DNA from: Pseudohongiella sp.
GTDB lineage: Bacteria > Pseudomonadota > Gammaproteobacteria > Pseudomonadales > Pseudohongiellaceae
Length of the DNA stretch: 50,628 nt
Direction of reading: 5' to 3'
Assembly (NCBI GenBank): GCA_030696315.1
Contig: JAUYSM010000014.1
Coordinates: forward strand, 1-50,628
Shown here: positions 27,350 to 39,190 of the stretch, in pieces
Position numbering within the stretch: position 1 is the stretch's first letter
How the letters are laid out: each line of letters begins with the position of its first letter
Notes under the pieces: generated by a model
The model's database searches: none
Seen by the model: only the letters and a program-made list of their open reading frames with translations
Told to the model about the DNA's origin: nothing
Program-made: the position numbers and the translations under genes

Positions 27350-27778
27350 TTACAGTTGCAGTGCCTGCGGCTGCTGGGCCGCATGCGGATGCTCGTTACC
27401 CGCATACACTTTGAGCTTCTTGAACATTGCACGACCCAACGGAGTGCGGGGCAGCATACCCTTGATCGCCAGCTTGAGCACGCGATCAGGAGCACGATCA
27501 ATCAGCTTTTCGAAGCTGAATGACTTCAAGCCACCCGGAAAACCGGTGTGGTGATGGTACATCTTGTCTTTAGCTTTGTTGCCGGTGACACGCACTTTTT
27601 CTGCATTGATCACGACCACAAAATCGCCTGTGTCTACGTGTGGGGTGTATTCAGGCTTATGCTTGCCGCGTAAGCGGGTAGCGATCTCGGTCGCAATACG
27701 GCCGAGTGTCTGGCCTTCTGCATCCACGAGCAGCCAGTTGTGTTCTACATTCTGTGGTTTGGCACTAAAAGTCTTCAT
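27350..27778 (-). CDS. rplM: 50S ribosomal protein L13
   Basis: Early-assembly large-subunit protein. The 142 residues start [21 protein letters not shown]-type sequence and contain [40 protein letters not shown] and [21 protein letters not shown] with the usual C-terminal EHPHAAQQP. It is the first gene of the L13-S9 operon; E. coli autoregulates this mRNA through L13, but I do not see an obvious leader structure in the 100 bp upstream. Confidence 0.98.
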   Translation of the reverse strand: MKTFSAKPQNVEHNWLLVDAEGQTLGRIATEIATRLRGKHKPEYTPHVDTGDFVVVINAEKVRVTGNKAKDKMYHHHTGFPGGLKSFSFEKLIDRAPDRVLKLAIKGMLPRTPLGRAMFKKLKVYAGNEHPHAAQQPQALQL

Positions 27779-27878
27779 GAAACGTCACCGAACGGGCATT
27801 ATCTTCAGGGAGCGCGAATACTACCGAAGCATATTGGAAACTTCAAGCACTTTGTTCGTTAAAACTACAAGTTCCGCG

Positions 27879-29000
27879 CTATGGTCTGTGCTCGAGCCCG
27901 AGATATTCTTCTGACTGCATCTCTAGCAAACGACTGCGTGTTCGCTCAAAAACAAATGCCAAACCCGTTCCCGTGTACAAATCCTGCAATGGCACAGCTG
28001 CTGACAACAACAATTTGACCTGTCGATCGTAGAGCTCATCTATAAGACTGACAAACCGCCGGGCGATGTCATCCTGCCCAGAGACCATTTGTGGCACATT
28101 GCTCAGCACGATGGAATGAAATTGTCGTGCCAGCTCGATGTAGTCAAATGCACTGCGGGCGCCACCACATAGCTGACCAAAATCGAACCAGGCCACCCCT
28201 TCTGAGACCAAACGCACTGGCACCTTCCTGCCAAGAATCTCTATCCCACCATTCTGGATACGCTCAGCATGCCCGCACGCCAGCCGATCAAAGCCATCCC
28301 GTAATGCGGCATCAGCCTCGGCGCCAGACGGTGAAAAGTACAAGCAGGCCTGCTTGAGTGCACGCAAACGATAGTCCACGCCACCATCCAACTCAAACAC
28401 CTGCGTGTGCTGATGAATGAGCTTGATCGCTGGCAGAAATCGCGCACGCTGCAGGCCATTTGCGTACAAACCGTCGGGATGAATATTCGACGTAGCCACT
28501 AACACCACACCTTCCCTCATCAGATGCTCCAGCAAACCACCCAGAATCATGGCATCACCAATATCTGACACAAAAAACTCGTCGAAGCACAACACGCGTG
28601 CGCGGGAAGCAATATTGGCGGCAACAACTTCCAGGGGATTTTTTTGCTGCTTGAGAGCGGCAAGCTCGGAATGAACTTGTTGCATGAATCTATGAAAGTG
28701 AGTTCGCTGTTTGCGCTCGAAAGGCAGGCACTCAAAAAAAGTATCCATCAGATAGGTTTTACCCCGACCTACGCCTCCATATATATAGAGGCCCTTGATC
28801 GCATCAACGGACACCGGAGAGCCCGAAGCAGTCTTGATACGCGCCTTTAATGCAGAGATCAGCCCGGCAGGCTTCTTTTGTACGCGCAACAAATCATCAA
28901 ACAAGCGCTGCAATTCCGCGACTGCTGCGGCTTGAGCGGCGTCCGGCTTGATGAGCCCATTCGCCAGATCATCCTTGTAACACTGCAAAGGAGTAGCCAT
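27879..29000 (-). CDS. zapE: Cell division ATPase ZapE (AFG1-like)
   Basis: AAA-type ATPase that in E. coli associates with the Z-ring under stress and late division; the family relates to yeast Afg1. The 373 residues have Walker A YGGVGRGKTYLMDTFF (about 73-88), the HFHRFMQQVHSEL segment, Walker B VLCFDEFFVSDIGDAMILG and the sensor-like LVATSNIHPDGLYANGLQRARFLP. It diverges from zapG across a 170-bp region. The neighbours zapG and rplM-rpsI match the arrangement in E. coli and Pseudomonas. Confidence 0.95.
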   Translation of the reverse strand: MATPLQCYKDDLANGLIKPDAAQAAAVAELQRLFDDLLRVQKKPAGLISALKARIKTASGSPVSVDAIKGLYIYGGVGRGKTYLMDTFFECLPFERKQRTHFHRFMQQVHSELAALKQQKNPLEVVAANIASRARVLCFDEFFVSDIGDAMILGGLLEHLMREGVVLVATSNIHPDGLYANGLQRARFLPAIKLIHQHTQVFELDGGVDYRLRALKQACLYFSPSGAEADAALRDGFDRLACGHAERIQNGGIEILGRKVPVRLVSEGVAWFDFGQLCGGARSAFDYIELARQFHSIVLSNVPQMVSGQDDIARRFVSLIDELYDRQVKLLLSAAVPLQDLYTGTGLAFVFERTRSRLLEMQSEEYLGLEHRP

Positions 29001-29171
29001 TTAGCGTTTGATCCGATGGAAAGGCGCGCATTTTAGGGTATTTTGGCCAACCGCACCACGTCCATACCTGAGAGCTCATCAACAATCACAAACCTTCATG
29101 CTAGAATTCCTGCGAGTCAAACGCTCACATCCGCGTTATACTTGCGGCATTTCTAAGAGGAATTACAGCCA

Positions 29172-29609
29172 ATGATATGGTTAACTGGCATCGTCTGCCT
29201 TGCAATTGGCGTGGCGGCGGGCTTTTTTATAGCACCGCGGTTTAGTAACAGCAATCCTGAAAAAATTGTTGAACTCGAAACAAAAATTCAGGATCTTCAG
29301 CGACATCACGCGGATTACCGCGAGCATGTCAGTGAGCATTTCAGCGCGACTGCAGATCTCGTTCATAACATGACCGAAAGTTATCGCGATGTTTATCAGC
29401 ATCTGGCAAGGGGCGCACAGGATCTTTGCAACGAAGAAGTTGCCGGCAAATTGCTGCCTTCGGCAGATCAATCGATGTTCTCTGGCCCTGATGGCGATAC
29501 CATGGAACCGCCCAAAGACTATGCGCCTCGCCGGGTCGGTAACCAGAGTGGCGCGCTGTCCGAGGGTTTCGGTCTTGAGCGCGACAAATCTTCGGATGAT
29601 GAACGGTGA
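29172..29609 (+). CDS. zapG: YhcB/ZapG family inner-membrane protein (DUF1043)
   Basis: Single-pass inner-membrane protein linked to cell division, envelope synthesis and rod shape in E. coli. The 145 residues have an N-terminal helix (about 3-23) with the family signature GVAAGFFIAPRF, then a coiled coil (about 33-60, EKIVELETKIQDLQRHHADYREHVSEHF), the conserved ATADLVHNMTESYRDVYQHLARGAQDLC, and a disordered charged tail. A TATACT hexamer at 29137-29142 with no good -35 may be its promoter; AGAGGAA precedes the ATG. Confidence 0.9.
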   Translation: MIWLTGIVCLAIGVAAGFFIAPRFSNSNPEKIVELETKIQDLQRHHADYREHVSEHFSATADLVHNMTESYRDVYQHLARGAQDLCNEEVAGKLLPSADQSMFSGPDGDTMEPPKDYAPRRVGNQSGALSEGFGLERDKSSDDER

Positions 29610-29716
29610 TTCGGTACGCGCTGAAAAGCTCCTGCATTAACAAATAAACTTGATAACCCGTCAGATCAACCGCAGGTTTTTTCTGCGCGTTGCTGCGCCA
29701 CCCGTAAGGCAAAATC

Positions 29717-30622
29717 ATGGCAGATTACAACCTGACTCACCTGAAACAACTGGAAGCTGAAAGCATCCACATCATTCGCGAAGTTGCCGCAGAGTTTGAT
29801 AACCCGGTCATGCTGTACTCAATCGGCAAAGATTCATCGGTGATGCTGCATCTGGCATTAAAGGCCTTTTATCCCGGCCGCTTGCCATTCCCATTGATGC
29901 ATGTGGATACCACCTGGAAGTTTCGCGAGATGATTGAATTTCGTGATACTCAGATGAAAAAACTTGGTCTGGATCTGATTGTTCATATCAATCAGGAAGG
30001 TGTGGATGCCGGGATTGGCCCGTTTACCCATGGCAGCGAAAAACATACCGACGTGATGAAAACTCAGAGCCTTCGTCAGGCGCTGGACAAGCATAAATTT
30101 GATGCGGCGTTTGGTGGCGGACGACGCGATGAAGAAAAGTCTCGCGCCAAGGAGCGAGTATTTTCATTCCGTGACAAAAACCATCGCTGGGATCCCAAAA
30201 ACCAACGCCCAGAGTTATGGAATATCTACAACTGTAAAGTGAATAAAGGCGAAAGCATTCGCGTATTCCCTTTGTCTAACTGGACTGAACTGGACATCTG
30301 GCAATACATCTACCTGAATAATATCGACATTGTGCCCCTGTACTTTGCCAAGGAGCGCCCCGTCGTGAATATGGATGGCGTAGATATTATGGTCGATGAC
30401 GATCGCATGCCCGTTGAAGGCAAAAAGATTGAACATAAGATGGTGAGATTCCGTACGCTGGGTTGTTATCCGTTGACCGGCGCTGTGGAGTCCACGGCCA
30501 CTACATTGCCGGAAATTATCCAGGAAATGCTGCTGACCACAAGCTCAGAGCGCCAGGGGCGTCTGATCGACTCCGATCAGGCAGGATCAATGGAAGAGAA
30601 AAAGCGTAAAGGATACTTCTGA
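29717..30622 (+). CDS. cysD: Sulfate adenylyltransferase subunit 2
   Basis: Catalytic PP-loop subunit of ATP sulfurylase, which with the GTPase CysN forms adenosine 5'-phosphosulfate in assimilatory sulfate reduction. The 301 residues show [19 protein letters not shown] (PP-loop SIGKDS, about 35-40), [33 protein letters not shown] and [10 protein letters not shown]. One base separates it from cysNC, so they form one unit. Confidence 0.96.
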   Translation: MADYNLTHLKQLEAESIHIIREVAAEFDNPVMLYSIGKDSSVMLHLALKAFYPGRLPFPLMHVDTTWKFREMIEFRDTQMKKLGLDLIVHINQEGVDAGIGPFTHGSEKHTDVMKTQSLRQALDKHKFDAAFGGGRRDEEKSRAKERVFSFRDKNHRWDPKNQRPELWNIYNCKVNKGESIRVFPLSNWTELDIWQYIYLNNIDIVPLYFAKERPVVNMDGVDIMVDDDRMPVEGKKIEHKMVRFRTLGCYPLTGAVESTATTLPEIIQEMLLTTSSERQGRLIDSDQAGSMEEKKRKGYF

Positions 30623-30623
30623 G

Positions 30624-32537
30624 ATGTCGCACCAATCCGAACTTATCAGCACCGATATTACAGCCTATCTGGCACAACATGAACGCAAGGAGTTGCTACG
30701 CCTGCTCACCTGCGGCAGTGTTGACGATGGCAAAAGCACCCTGATCGGACGATTGCTGCACGACTCTAAAATGATCTATGAAGATCAGTTGGCGGCGATT
30801 ACCAAAGACAGCATCAAATCCGGCACAACTGGTGGCAAAGTAGACCTTGCATTGCTGGTAGATGGCTTGCAGGCAGAGCGCGAACAAGGCATCACCATTG
30901 ATGTGGCGTACCGCTACTTCTCTACTGCCAAGCGCAAATTTATTATTGCTGACACCCCCGGTCACGAGCAGTACACCCGCAACATGGCCACCGGCGCATC
31001 TACGTGTGATCTGGCGATAATTCTCATCGACGCCCGCCATGGCGTGCAGGTGCAAACACGTCGGCATAGCTTCATAACATCCTTGCTGGGTATCAAACAT
31101 ATTGTTGTGGCGATTAACAAAATGGATCTGGTGAACTACAGCCAGGACGTGTTTGAAAAAATCAAAGCAGACTACATTGCCTTCAGTAAAAAACTGCGTA
31201 ACGCGGAATTTCACTTTATACCGATGTCGGCCCTGGACGGTGACAACGTCGTGAATCGCAGCGAATTCATGTCCTGGTACGAAGGTCCTGCGCTGATGTC
31301 CTTGCTGGAACACGTTGAAATCTCGGAAGATAGAAACTTCGATGACTTCCGCTACCCCGTGCAGTACGTCAACCGCCCCAATCTTAACTTCCGGGGCTTC
31401 TGCGGCACTGTGTCATCAGGTGTTGTCCGCAAAGGTGATGAAATTACCGTGCTGCCCTCCGGCAAAAAAAGCCGCATCAAGTCCATCGTAACCTACGACG
31501 AAGAACTTGAAATGGCCTTTGCTGATATGGCCATCACATTGACGCTGGAAGACGAAATCGATATCAGCCGCGGTGACATGATTGTGCACCGCGACAACAA
31601 ACCCGTGATCGCTGAAGAGTTTGATGCCACGGTGGTCTGGATGACTGAGGCCGCATTACTGCCCGGCAAACTCTATGATTTTAAATTGGGCAGCAAAACT
31701 GTCAGCGGTCGTGTAACGGCCATGAAACACCGCATTGACGTTAATACTCTTGAGGAATTGCCAACACCCGGCTTGGAACTCAATGAAATTGGCTTGTGCG
31801 AAATCAGCGTAGATCAACCGGTTTGTATAGACAGTTACGAAAAAAATCGTAGCACGGGCGGTTTTATTGTCATTGACCGACTGACCAACGTCACCGTCGG
31901 TGCAGGCATGATCAATCTCGAGATCGCCGCCGCTAAACGTCTGGTCAAACGCAGCAGCACTGTCCATGTAACCAAAGATGAGCGCTCTGCCCGCTACGGC
32001 CAAAAACCCGTAACGATCATGTTTATTGGTGTGTCGGGTTCAGGAAAATCAACACTGGCACATGGTCTTGAGCGACGGCTGTTTGATATGGGCCGCGTCA
32101 GCACGGTGCTGGATGGCAAAGCCATGCGGTTGGGCATCAGCAAGGACCTGGCGCATGATGCAAGTGGGCGAGCTGAAAACCTGCGGCGCAGCGCGCACAT
32201 TGCACGGCTGTTGAATGATTCCGGCTTGATATGCTGCGCGGCATTTGTCGCTCCAAACCCTGACTCGCGGGAGCACGCTCTCAGCGTCATCGGCAAGGAC
32301 AATTGCGTGATCATATACCTGAACCCGCCGATGGCGGTTTGTCAGCAACGTGATCCCAGCGGCATTTATGCTGCAGCAGAAGGCACCAGCTCAGCGGAAG
32401 TTCCGGGCATCACGTTTGCGTATCCAAAGCCCGAGCATGTTGATCTGGAACTGGATACAAACACGTTGACGGTCGAAGACTGTCTCGATCAGGTCATTGA
32501 ACTGATGCAAGCCAAGGGCATTATCTCTGGCCGTTGA
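30624..32537 (+). CDS. cysNC: Bifunctional CysNC: ATP sulfurylase GTPase subunit fused to APS kinase
   Basis: The 637-residue protein joins an EF-Tu-like GTPase (CysN, about 1-450) and an APS kinase (CysC, about 460-637), so APS made with CysD is passed on to give PAPS. The GTPase part has GSVDDGKST (31-39), [17 protein letters not shown] and NKMDL. The kinase part has the P-loop GVSGSGKST near residue 469. Kinase motifs diverge from stand-alone CysC: the DGDN motif reads DGKAMR (about 497) and FISP reads FVAP. This fusion is common in pseudomonads and may carry those variants generally. It converges on the Nif3-like gene 8 bp away. Confidence 0.95.
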   Translation: MSHQSELISTDITAYLAQHERKELLRLLTCGSVDDGKSTLIGRLLHDSKMIYEDQLAAITKDSIKSGTTGGKVDLALLVDGLQAEREQGITIDVAYRYFSTAKRKFIIADTPGHEQYTRNMATGASTCDLAIILIDARHGVQVQTRRHSFITSLLGIKHIVVAINKMDLVNYSQDVFEKIKADYIAFSKKLRNAEFHFIPMSALDGDNVVNRSEFMSWYEGPALMSLLEHVEISEDRNFDDFRYPVQYVNRPNLNFRGFCGTVSSGVVRKGDEITVLPSGKKSRIKSIVTYDEELEMAFADMAITLTLEDEIDISRGDMIVHRDNKPVIAEEFDATVVWMTEAALLPGKLYDFKLGSKTVSGRVTAMKHRIDVNTLEELPTPGLELNEIGLCEISVDQPVCIDSYEKNRSTGGFIVIDRLTNVTVGAGMINLEIAAAKRLVKRSSTVHVTKDERSARYGQKPVTIMFIGVSGSGKSTLAHGLERRLFDMGRVSTVLDGKAMRLGISKDLAHDASGRAENLRRSAHIARLLNDSGLICCAAFVAPNPDSREHALSVIGKDNCVIIYLNPPMAVCQQRDPSGIYAAAEGTSSAEVPGITFAYPKPEHVDLELDTNTLTVEDCLDQVIELMQAKGIISGR

Positions 32538-32545
32538 TCAAGCGA

Positions 32546-33307
32546 TCAGACCGGGTTAGGAATATCAATAAAGGTATGGCGAATACCAAAGCGCTGGGCA
32601 AGAAATTCGCCCAGTGCTTTCACGCCATAACGCTCGGTCGCATGGTGTCCCGCGGCAAAATAGTGCATGCCGTGCTCCTGGGCAACATGCACAGTCGGCT
32701 CGGAAATTTCTCCTGAGATGTAGGCATCAATACCCAATTTTGCAGCCTGCTCAATGTATTGCTGAGCAGCGCCGGTGCACCAGGCAACACGCCTTATCAG
32801 CCGGTTTTCGGCGTCTATGTGCATTGCGTCGCGACTGAGCGCGGCGCTGATACGATTGGCCAGCTCAGCACCGGTCAACGCCTCAGGCAAATCCGCTATC
32901 AATCCCATCACTTGATTATTCTGTTTCAACAACTCACCTGACGGCACCAAACCAAGTACGTGCGCCAGTTGTACGTTATTTCCGAACTCTGCATGCGCAT
33001 CCAACGGCAAATGATAAGCCAGCAGACTGATATCGTTGTCCATCAAAGTCTTGATGCGCTTGCGCTTCAGTCCGGTAATGACCGCGTCTTCACCACGCCA
33101 GAAGTAACCATGATGCACCAGAATGGCATCCGCGCCCTGCTCGACCGCGGCATCTAGCAAGCGCTGACTGGCGGTAACACCGCTGACCAGATGACGTATG
33201 ACTTTCTTACCCTCGACCTGTAATCCATTAGGACAATAGTCGTTAAACTGATCCGGTTTTAACAAACGGTTAATTTCAATGATCAGTTCACGTAACTCAA
33301 TCTGCAT
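32546..33307 (-). CDS. Nif3/YbgI family metal-binding protein
   Basis: Member of the Nif3-like dinuclear metal family (E. coli YbgI), conserved but without a settled role; some members are described as GTP cyclohydrolase I type 2 on weak grounds. The 253 residues from ATG 33307 include FNDYCPNGLQVEG, the metal ligand block ILVHHGYFWRGED, AYHLPLDAHAEFGNN, VAWCTGAAQQYI, and AAGHHATERYGVKALGE. The longer frame to 33322 starts with TTG and lacks support. It diverges from the algW-like protease over a 164-bp region. Confidence 0.92.
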   Translation of the reverse strand: MQIELRELIIEINRLLKPDQFNDYCPNGLQVEGKKVIRHLVSGVTASQRLLDAAVEQGADAILVHHGYFWRGEDAVITGLKRKRIKTLMDNDISLLAYHLPLDAHAEFGNNVQLAHVLGLVPSGELLKQNNQVMGLIADLPEALTGAELANRISAALSRDAMHIDAENRLIRRVAWCTGAAQQYIEQAAKLGIDAYISGEISEPTVHVAQEHGMHYFAAGHHATERYGVKALGEFLAQRFGIRHTFIDIPNPV

Positions 33308-33471
33308 TGCGCCTTTCCTCAATTTACTGGCTTTTGCTATTTGCCTTCACTTAATCGATAAATCTTCGCATAATGCCGCGAGTATCAGTGATGTCTGATG
33401 CTATCGCAAGTTAGCAGACATTCAGGCACGTTCGCCCCAAGTACTCGCAACCAGGTCTGACCGATTTATTC

Positions 33472-34665
33472 ATGAAAAAAATTCTGCAATTCATAGGCTG
33501 GCCCGTGATCAGCGGCGTTCTGCTGGCACTGGTGCTTATGCAGTATCAACAAATGCAGCAAGTGCGTCGCTTATTGGATGAGCGCGCAGACAGCCCAAGA
33601 TCAACCATGGCAATGCAATCCACCGATCAGCTATCGACGCCATCGTTTGCTGATGCGATAAACCGGGCCGCCCCATCCGTTGTCAGCATTCATTCGACGA
33701 TCAGAGAACAGATTCAGTTACCGCCAGCTGAGGAAATCCCAGCCGCACTGCGCGATCTGTTGCAGAACATTCCCGCCGAGCGACTCTGGGAAAGCCTGGG
33801 CTCTGGCGTGGCAGTCAGCAATCAAGGCCATATACTGACGGCACTACATGTCATTGAAGGGGCTGAAGATATCGAAGTACATTTTTATAATGCCCAGCAG
33901 GCCAGCGTCACTGCCAGCGCAACACTGATCGGGTCCGACCCAAGCACTGATCTTGCGCTGTTAAAAGTGGAAAGTGGCATGTTACCTCCCGCCGTCCCGA
34001 TAGGCTCATCGGACAACGTCAGGGTCGGCGATGCCGTGTTGACGATTGGTTATCCGCGCAGGGACCTGATGACTCAGAAGTCCGTTTCCAGCGGCATTGT
34101 CAGTGCACTTGGCATACCACGCGATGGCTTACCCATTGTTGAGTACATTCAAACGGATGCCGCCATGAATTACGGCAACTCCGGTGGTGCCCTGATCAAT
34201 ACCCAGGGCGAACTGATTGGCATCAACTCCTTTATATATTCCGAGTCTGGCAATTCAGATGGTATAGGTTTTGCCGTACCCGTTAATAAAGCCATGATTG
34301 TCGTAGAGCAATTGATTGCCCAGGGAGAGGTCACACCTGGCTATTTAGGTGTCATTACCGGCGAAATGTTAACGGCTGAATCCAGCACCAGTTTTTTTGG
34401 AACACCGGATATTGATGGACTGCTGATTGAACAGGTAAACTCAGGCAGCCCCGCAGAAGTTGCTGGTGTGCGTGCCGGGGATGTGATGACAGCAATTGAC
34501 GGCAATGCCATTCGCAGTGTGATCAGCGCAATAGAACAAATCAATCGCAAAGCACCGGGACAAACGGTGGATCTGAGAATCTTCCGCAGTGGTAATTATC
34601 AGACAATTTCTGTAGTGCTGGGCACTGGCACGGCTCAGTACCGAACCCAGCTACAAGAAGACTGA
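33472..34665 (+). CDS. algW: Periplasmic S1C serine protease AlgW/DegS type
   Basis: Membrane-anchored HtrA-family protease that, in relatives, senses misfolded porins through its PDZ domain and cleaves the anti-sigma factor (RseA/MucA), releasing the envelope-stress sigma factor. The 397 residues have an N-terminal membrane anchor (about 5-23), the trypsin-like domain with catalytic His126 (LTALHVIEG), Asp160 (STDLALLK) and Ser237 (GNSGGALIN), and one PDZ domain (about 287-385, GYLGVITGEM ... GVRAGDVMTAIDG). A single PDZ and an anchor fit DegS/AlgW rather than DegP. Its place between the cys genes and hisD matches algW in Pseudomonas. Confidence 0.9.
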   Translation: MKKILQFIGWPVISGVLLALVLMQYQQMQQVRRLLDERADSPRSTMAMQSTDQLSTPSFADAINRAAPSVVSIHSTIREQIQLPPAEEIPAALRDLLQNIPAERLWESLGSGVAVSNQGHILTALHVIEGAEDIEVHFYNAQQASVTASATLIGSDPSTDLALLKVESGMLPPAVPIGSSDNVRVGDAVLTIGYPRRDLMTQKSVSSGIVSALGIPRDGLPIVEYIQTDAAMNYGNSGGALINTQGELIGINSFIYSESGNSDGIGFAVPVNKAMIVVEQLIAQGEVTPGYLGVITGEMLTAESSTSFFGTPDIDGLLIEQVNSGSPAEVAGVRAGDVMTAIDGNAIRSVISAIEQINRKAPGQTVDLRIFRSGNYQTISVVLGTGTAQYRTQLQED

Positions 34666-34684
34666 ATCTAAAACACAGTGCGGT

Positions 34685-36028
34685 TCAAGCTTTACCGGGT
34701 GTGTGGCGACCAGGTATTCGCCAGGCAGCCGACAAGGCGTGCGCCTGTAAATGCTCATTCATTGCCAACGTTTCAGCCACAGGCGCCAACGCTGCAGCAC
34801 CCGCTGGCGAGCAGTTAATGATCGAACTGCGCTTCTGGAAGTCGTATACACCCAAGGGTGAGAAAAACCGAGCCGTGCCCGAGGTTGGCAACACGTGACA
34901 AGGTCCTGCGCAGTAATCACCCAATGCCTCGGGAGTATGCCTGCCCATAAAAATTGCGCCTGCATGCCGTACGCCAGGCAGCCAGGATTGAGGATCGTCT
35001 ACCGACAGCTCAAGGTGCTCAGGCGCAATCAGGTTACAAATTCGCAGCGCCTCAGTTTTATCAGCCGCAAATATCAACGCACCACGCTCGCTGAGGGAGG
35101 TGCGAATAATTGCCTCGCGACTCATTTGAGGTAGCAGTTGATTGATACTGTTCTGAACGGCATCCAAAAACGCACGATCGGTGCTGATCAAAATAGACTG
35201 AGCCTGCTCATCATGCTCAGCCTGTGAAAACAGATCCATGGCTATCCAGTCAGGATCGGTTTTTCCATCGCAGACTATTGTGAGCTCTGAAGGCCCCGCC
35301 ACCATGTCGATCCCGACCTCGCCAAACACCTGCTTTTTGGCAGCCGCCACGTACACGTTTCCGGGCCCGGTGATTTTATCCACGCGTGGAATGGATTGCG
35401 TACCAAACGCAAGGGCAGCGATGGCTTGCGCGCCACCAATGGTATACAGCCTATCGATGCCAGCGACCGCTGCCGCCGCAAATATCAGACGACCCGCACC
35501 GCCGGCATCTTCACCGTAAGGCGTAGGCACGACGGCAATAACCTCGTCTACGCCGGCAACACGCGCAGGAATCGCGTTCATCAAAACTGAAGATGGATAA
35601 TTGGCTTTACCACCTGGCACATAGAGTCCCACACGCTCAAGCGCAATCACGTGTTGACCATACACAGAACCATCAGCCTCTTCATATTGCCAGGAAGGCT
35701 GCAACTGCCGTTCGTGATAGATCCGAATACGGTCAGCAGCTTTTAACAACGCATCCCGCTGCTCGGTACTCAGACTGTCCAGCGAGGCCTGCATCTGGTC
35801 TTTGCTGACTTCCAGTTCAGACATGCTGCTCACATCACGACGATCAAAACGTCGGGTGTACTCAAGCACCGCGTCATCACCACGTTCGCGAACATCTGCA
35901 AGAATATCTGAAACCACCCGATTGAGTTTTTCGTCTTCAATCATTCGACGATCAAGCAGCACAGCCAGTTCACTGTCAAAACTCGCGGAATCCGACTGCA
36001 TGCGCCGGATTAAAATTTGCCCGGTCAT
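34685..36028 (-). CDS. hisD: Histidinol dehydrogenase
   Basis: Zinc enzyme catalysing the last two oxidations in histidine synthesis, histidinol to histidine. The 447 residues include [44 protein letters not shown], the metal ligands in [16 protein letters not shown], and the signature [27 protein letters not shown]. The start overlaps hisG by 4 bp. hisC, which follows hisD in Pseudomonas, is absent between hisD and algW. Confidence 0.97.
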   Translation of the reverse strand: MTGQILIRRMQSDSASFDSELAVLLDRRMIEDEKLNRVVSDILADVRERGDDAVLEYTRRFDRRDVSSMSELEVSKDQMQASLDSLSTEQRDALLKAADRIRIYHERQLQPSWQYEEADGSVYGQHVIALERVGLYVPGGKANYPSSVLMNAIPARVAGVDEVIAVVPTPYGEDAGGAGRLIFAAAAVAGIDRLYTIGGAQAIAALAFGTQSIPRVDKITGPGNVYVAAAKKQVFGEVGIDMVAGPSELTIVCDGKTDPDWIAMDLFSQAEHDEQAQSILISTDRAFLDAVQNSINQLLPQMSREAIIRTSLSERGALIFAADKTEALRICNLIAPEHLELSVDDPQSWLPGVRHAGAIFMGRHTPEALGDYCAGPCHVLPTSGTARFFSPLGVYDFQKRSSIINCSPAGAAALAPVAETLAMNEHLQAHALSAAWRIPGRHTPGKA

Positions 36029-36681
36029 GACTCACCTCGACTTGCCACTGCCTCGCCCAGTTTTTCCAACAACTGACTGACGGCCTGGTGTTTCATTTTC
36101 ATTGATGCTTTGTTCACGATGACACGGGAGCTGATGTGCGCAATGATTTCGAGCGGCTCCAGTCCGTTGGCACGCAAGGTATTACCACTGTCAACGATAT
36201 CAACAATCCAGTCAGCAAGCCCCATGGACGGCGCGAGTTCCAAGGCTCCATTCAATTTGATGATATCTGTCTGCAGACCCTGTTCAGCAAAATAGCGACG
36301 CGCTATGTTGACAAACTTGCTGGCCACTTTGACACGGCCGCGGGGAGCCTCGGCGCCTACCGGAGCAGCTGTCATCAGTCTGCAGCGGGCAATGCCCAGA
36401 TCCAGCGGCTCATAAAATGCATCTTCACCGTATTCCATCAACAGATCCTTACCGACTACGCCCAGATCTGCGCTACCAAACTCGACATAGGTAGGCACAT
36501 CGGACCCGCGCACAATCATGATGCGCAGCCCCGGAATATTGGTGTCAAATATCAATTTGCGGCTTTTGCTGTGATCTTCAAGCAGATGGATGCCGGTATC
36601 TGCCAGCAACGGCAATACTTCTTCCAATATCCGACCTTTGGTCAGCGCCATTACTATCGGCTGGCCTGTCATGTCCATCAT
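36025..36681 (-). CDS. hisG: ATP phosphoribosyltransferase, short form HisG
   Basis: First enzyme of histidine synthesis, joining ATP and PRPP. At 218 residues it is the short form, which lacks the C-terminal regulatory domain and in known cases needs the paralogue HisZ as regulatory partner; HisZ is not in this window. Motifs include [39 protein letters not shown] and the PRPP-binding [15 protein letters not shown]. Three in-frame Met codons lie at the start; the first, 36681, follows AAGGA by 9-10 nt. It lies between murA and hisD in one unit. Confidence 0.95.
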   Translation of the reverse strand: MMDMTGQPIVMALTKGRILEEVLPLLADTGIHLLEDHSKSRKLIFDTNIPGLRIMIVRGSDVPTYVEFGSADLGVVGKDLLMEYGEDAFYEPLDLGIARCRLMTAAPVGAEAPRGRVKVASKFVNIARRYFAEQGLQTDIIKLNGALELAPSMGLADWIVDIVDSGNTLRANGLEPLEIIAHISSRVIVNKASMKMKHQAVSQLLEKLGEAVASRGES

Positions 36682-36710
36682 GCTGTTATTTCCTTGCGTA
36701 GAATCCTGTC

Positions 36711-38057
<1,347 letters not shown>

Positions 38058-38297
38058 TCAGCTGGCTGCTTCCTCTGGGGTTTGCAACTTCATGCTGACG
38101 GCATGAATCGCGCCAGAGGCGATGTGTTCGTTCAAGTATTGATAAATCAACTGTTGGCGCTTTACAGCGCCCAGCCCCGCAAACACAGAGCCGACGGCGG
38201 CAAGCTGGAACTTGCCGCCACCGCCGTCAACATTGATTTCACAGCCGGGTAACTGGGCTGACAACAGTTCTTTTATATCTTGGGCATCTATGCTCAT
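38058..38297 (-). CDS. ibaG: BolA family protein IbaG
   Basis: Small BolA-type protein that partners monothiol glutaredoxins in iron-sulfur cluster handling; in E. coli ibaG (yrbA) is likewise next to murA. The 79 residues contain the BolA core CEINVDGGGGKFQLAAVGSVFAGLGAVKRQQLIYQYLNEHI (quoted as family region about 19-59) and the conserved ASGAIHAVSMKLQTPEE end. Upstream, mlaC lies only 39 bp away, with mlaB missing between them. Confidence 0.93.
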   Translation of the reverse strand: MSIDAQDIKELLSAQLPGCEINVDGGGGKFQLAAVGSVFAGLGAVKRQQLIYQYLNEHIASGAIHAVSMKLQTPEEAAS

Positions 38298-38336
38298 TTA
38301 ACGGTCTGACTCCAGCTATACATGGACAATGGCGAC

Positions 38337-38957
38337 TTACTGCCAGGCTGCAATCACCTGATCAATATCGTTATTGTTTCGGGTCATCAGTGCTGCAAAC
38401 TGAGTGTGGTACTGGCGGCGCAAATTGATTCCACCTACAAAAATATTGCGTAACTTCCACTCATTGTCTGCGTTTCTGAACAACGCGTACTGCAGTTCTA
38501 TGCGGGCGCCCTCTGACACAATCTGCATACGCACATTGGTGCCAGCTGTGGGATCTGCCGGTTCCTCTGCCGCAGGCAGGAAGTTCAATTGCTGCCCGCC
38601 ATATTCCACCAATGCAGACCCATAAAACCGTGTCAATGTAGAACGCAGCTTCTCGCCAAACGCCAGAATCTGCTCTTCCGTTGCCTGCTCGGAAAAGCGC
38701 GCCATCACGCCAACAGCCACTTCGCGGAAATCAACAAATTTGGCTACTTCTGCTTCAACGCCTGCGTAATAACGGTCTTTATCGGAATCAAAATAGGGGC
38801 GTAATTCCTGCACTGTCTGCAACAGCTGATTGACCGATTGTTCAGCAGCTTCGACGGCACTCAACCCTGCTGCTGCCGAACCGCTGGTTTGAGCCAGCGA
38901 CAGAGATGACAACAAGAGTGCAAAACCCATAAATCCAATCTTAAAAATTGACTTCAT
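38337..38957 (-). CDS. mlaC: Phospholipid-binding protein MlaC (solitary)
   Basis: Periplasmic shuttle that carries phospholipids between the MlaA-porin complex in the outer membrane and the MlaFEDB transporter in the inner membrane. The 206 residues from ATG 38957 (AGGT upstream) have a signal peptide ending LSLAQ, then the Tol-Tol-Ttg2 fold: YFAGV-like RYYAGVEAEVAKFVDFREVAVGVM, FGEKLRSTLTRFYGSALVEYGG and WKLRNIFVGGINLRRQYHTQF. In E. coli and Pseudomonas it lies inside mlaFEDCB; here the adjacent genes are kdsD (divergent) and ibaG, with no mlaF, E, D or B. Function as a transporter part therefore depends on genes elsewhere. Confidence 0.92.
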   Translation of the reverse strand: MKSIFKIGFMGFALLLSSLSLAQTSGSAAAGLSAVEAAEQSVNQLLQTVQELRPYFDSDKDRYYAGVEAEVAKFVDFREVAVGVMARFSEQATEEQILAFGEKLRSTLTRFYGSALVEYGGQQLNFLPAAEEPADPTAGTNVRMQIVSEGARIELQYALFRNADNEWKLRNIFVGGINLRRQYHTQFAALMTRNNNDIDQVIAAWQ

Positions 38958-39190
38958 AACAAATACCTCAACTCGGGTAATGATCGCGACGCAGTGTACC
39001 TTAATTAGGCATACCAATAAATTACTGTTTACAGCCACAAGTATGGCGATTTGCAGATGAATGACGGCTGAATTCTTGCGAACGCCTTGACGCAGGCAGA
39101 GGCAGCGTATTTTTTATGCTGCGCATGACTGTACGCTTGGGCATAATAGTGGCTGTTTCCCGGTTTCAGCACTGGCAGGATTAGCAGGTT

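Noticed and set aside
30696-31313. Minus-strand frame of 205 codons
   Set aside because: Antisense to the GTPase domain of cysNC; no known family.
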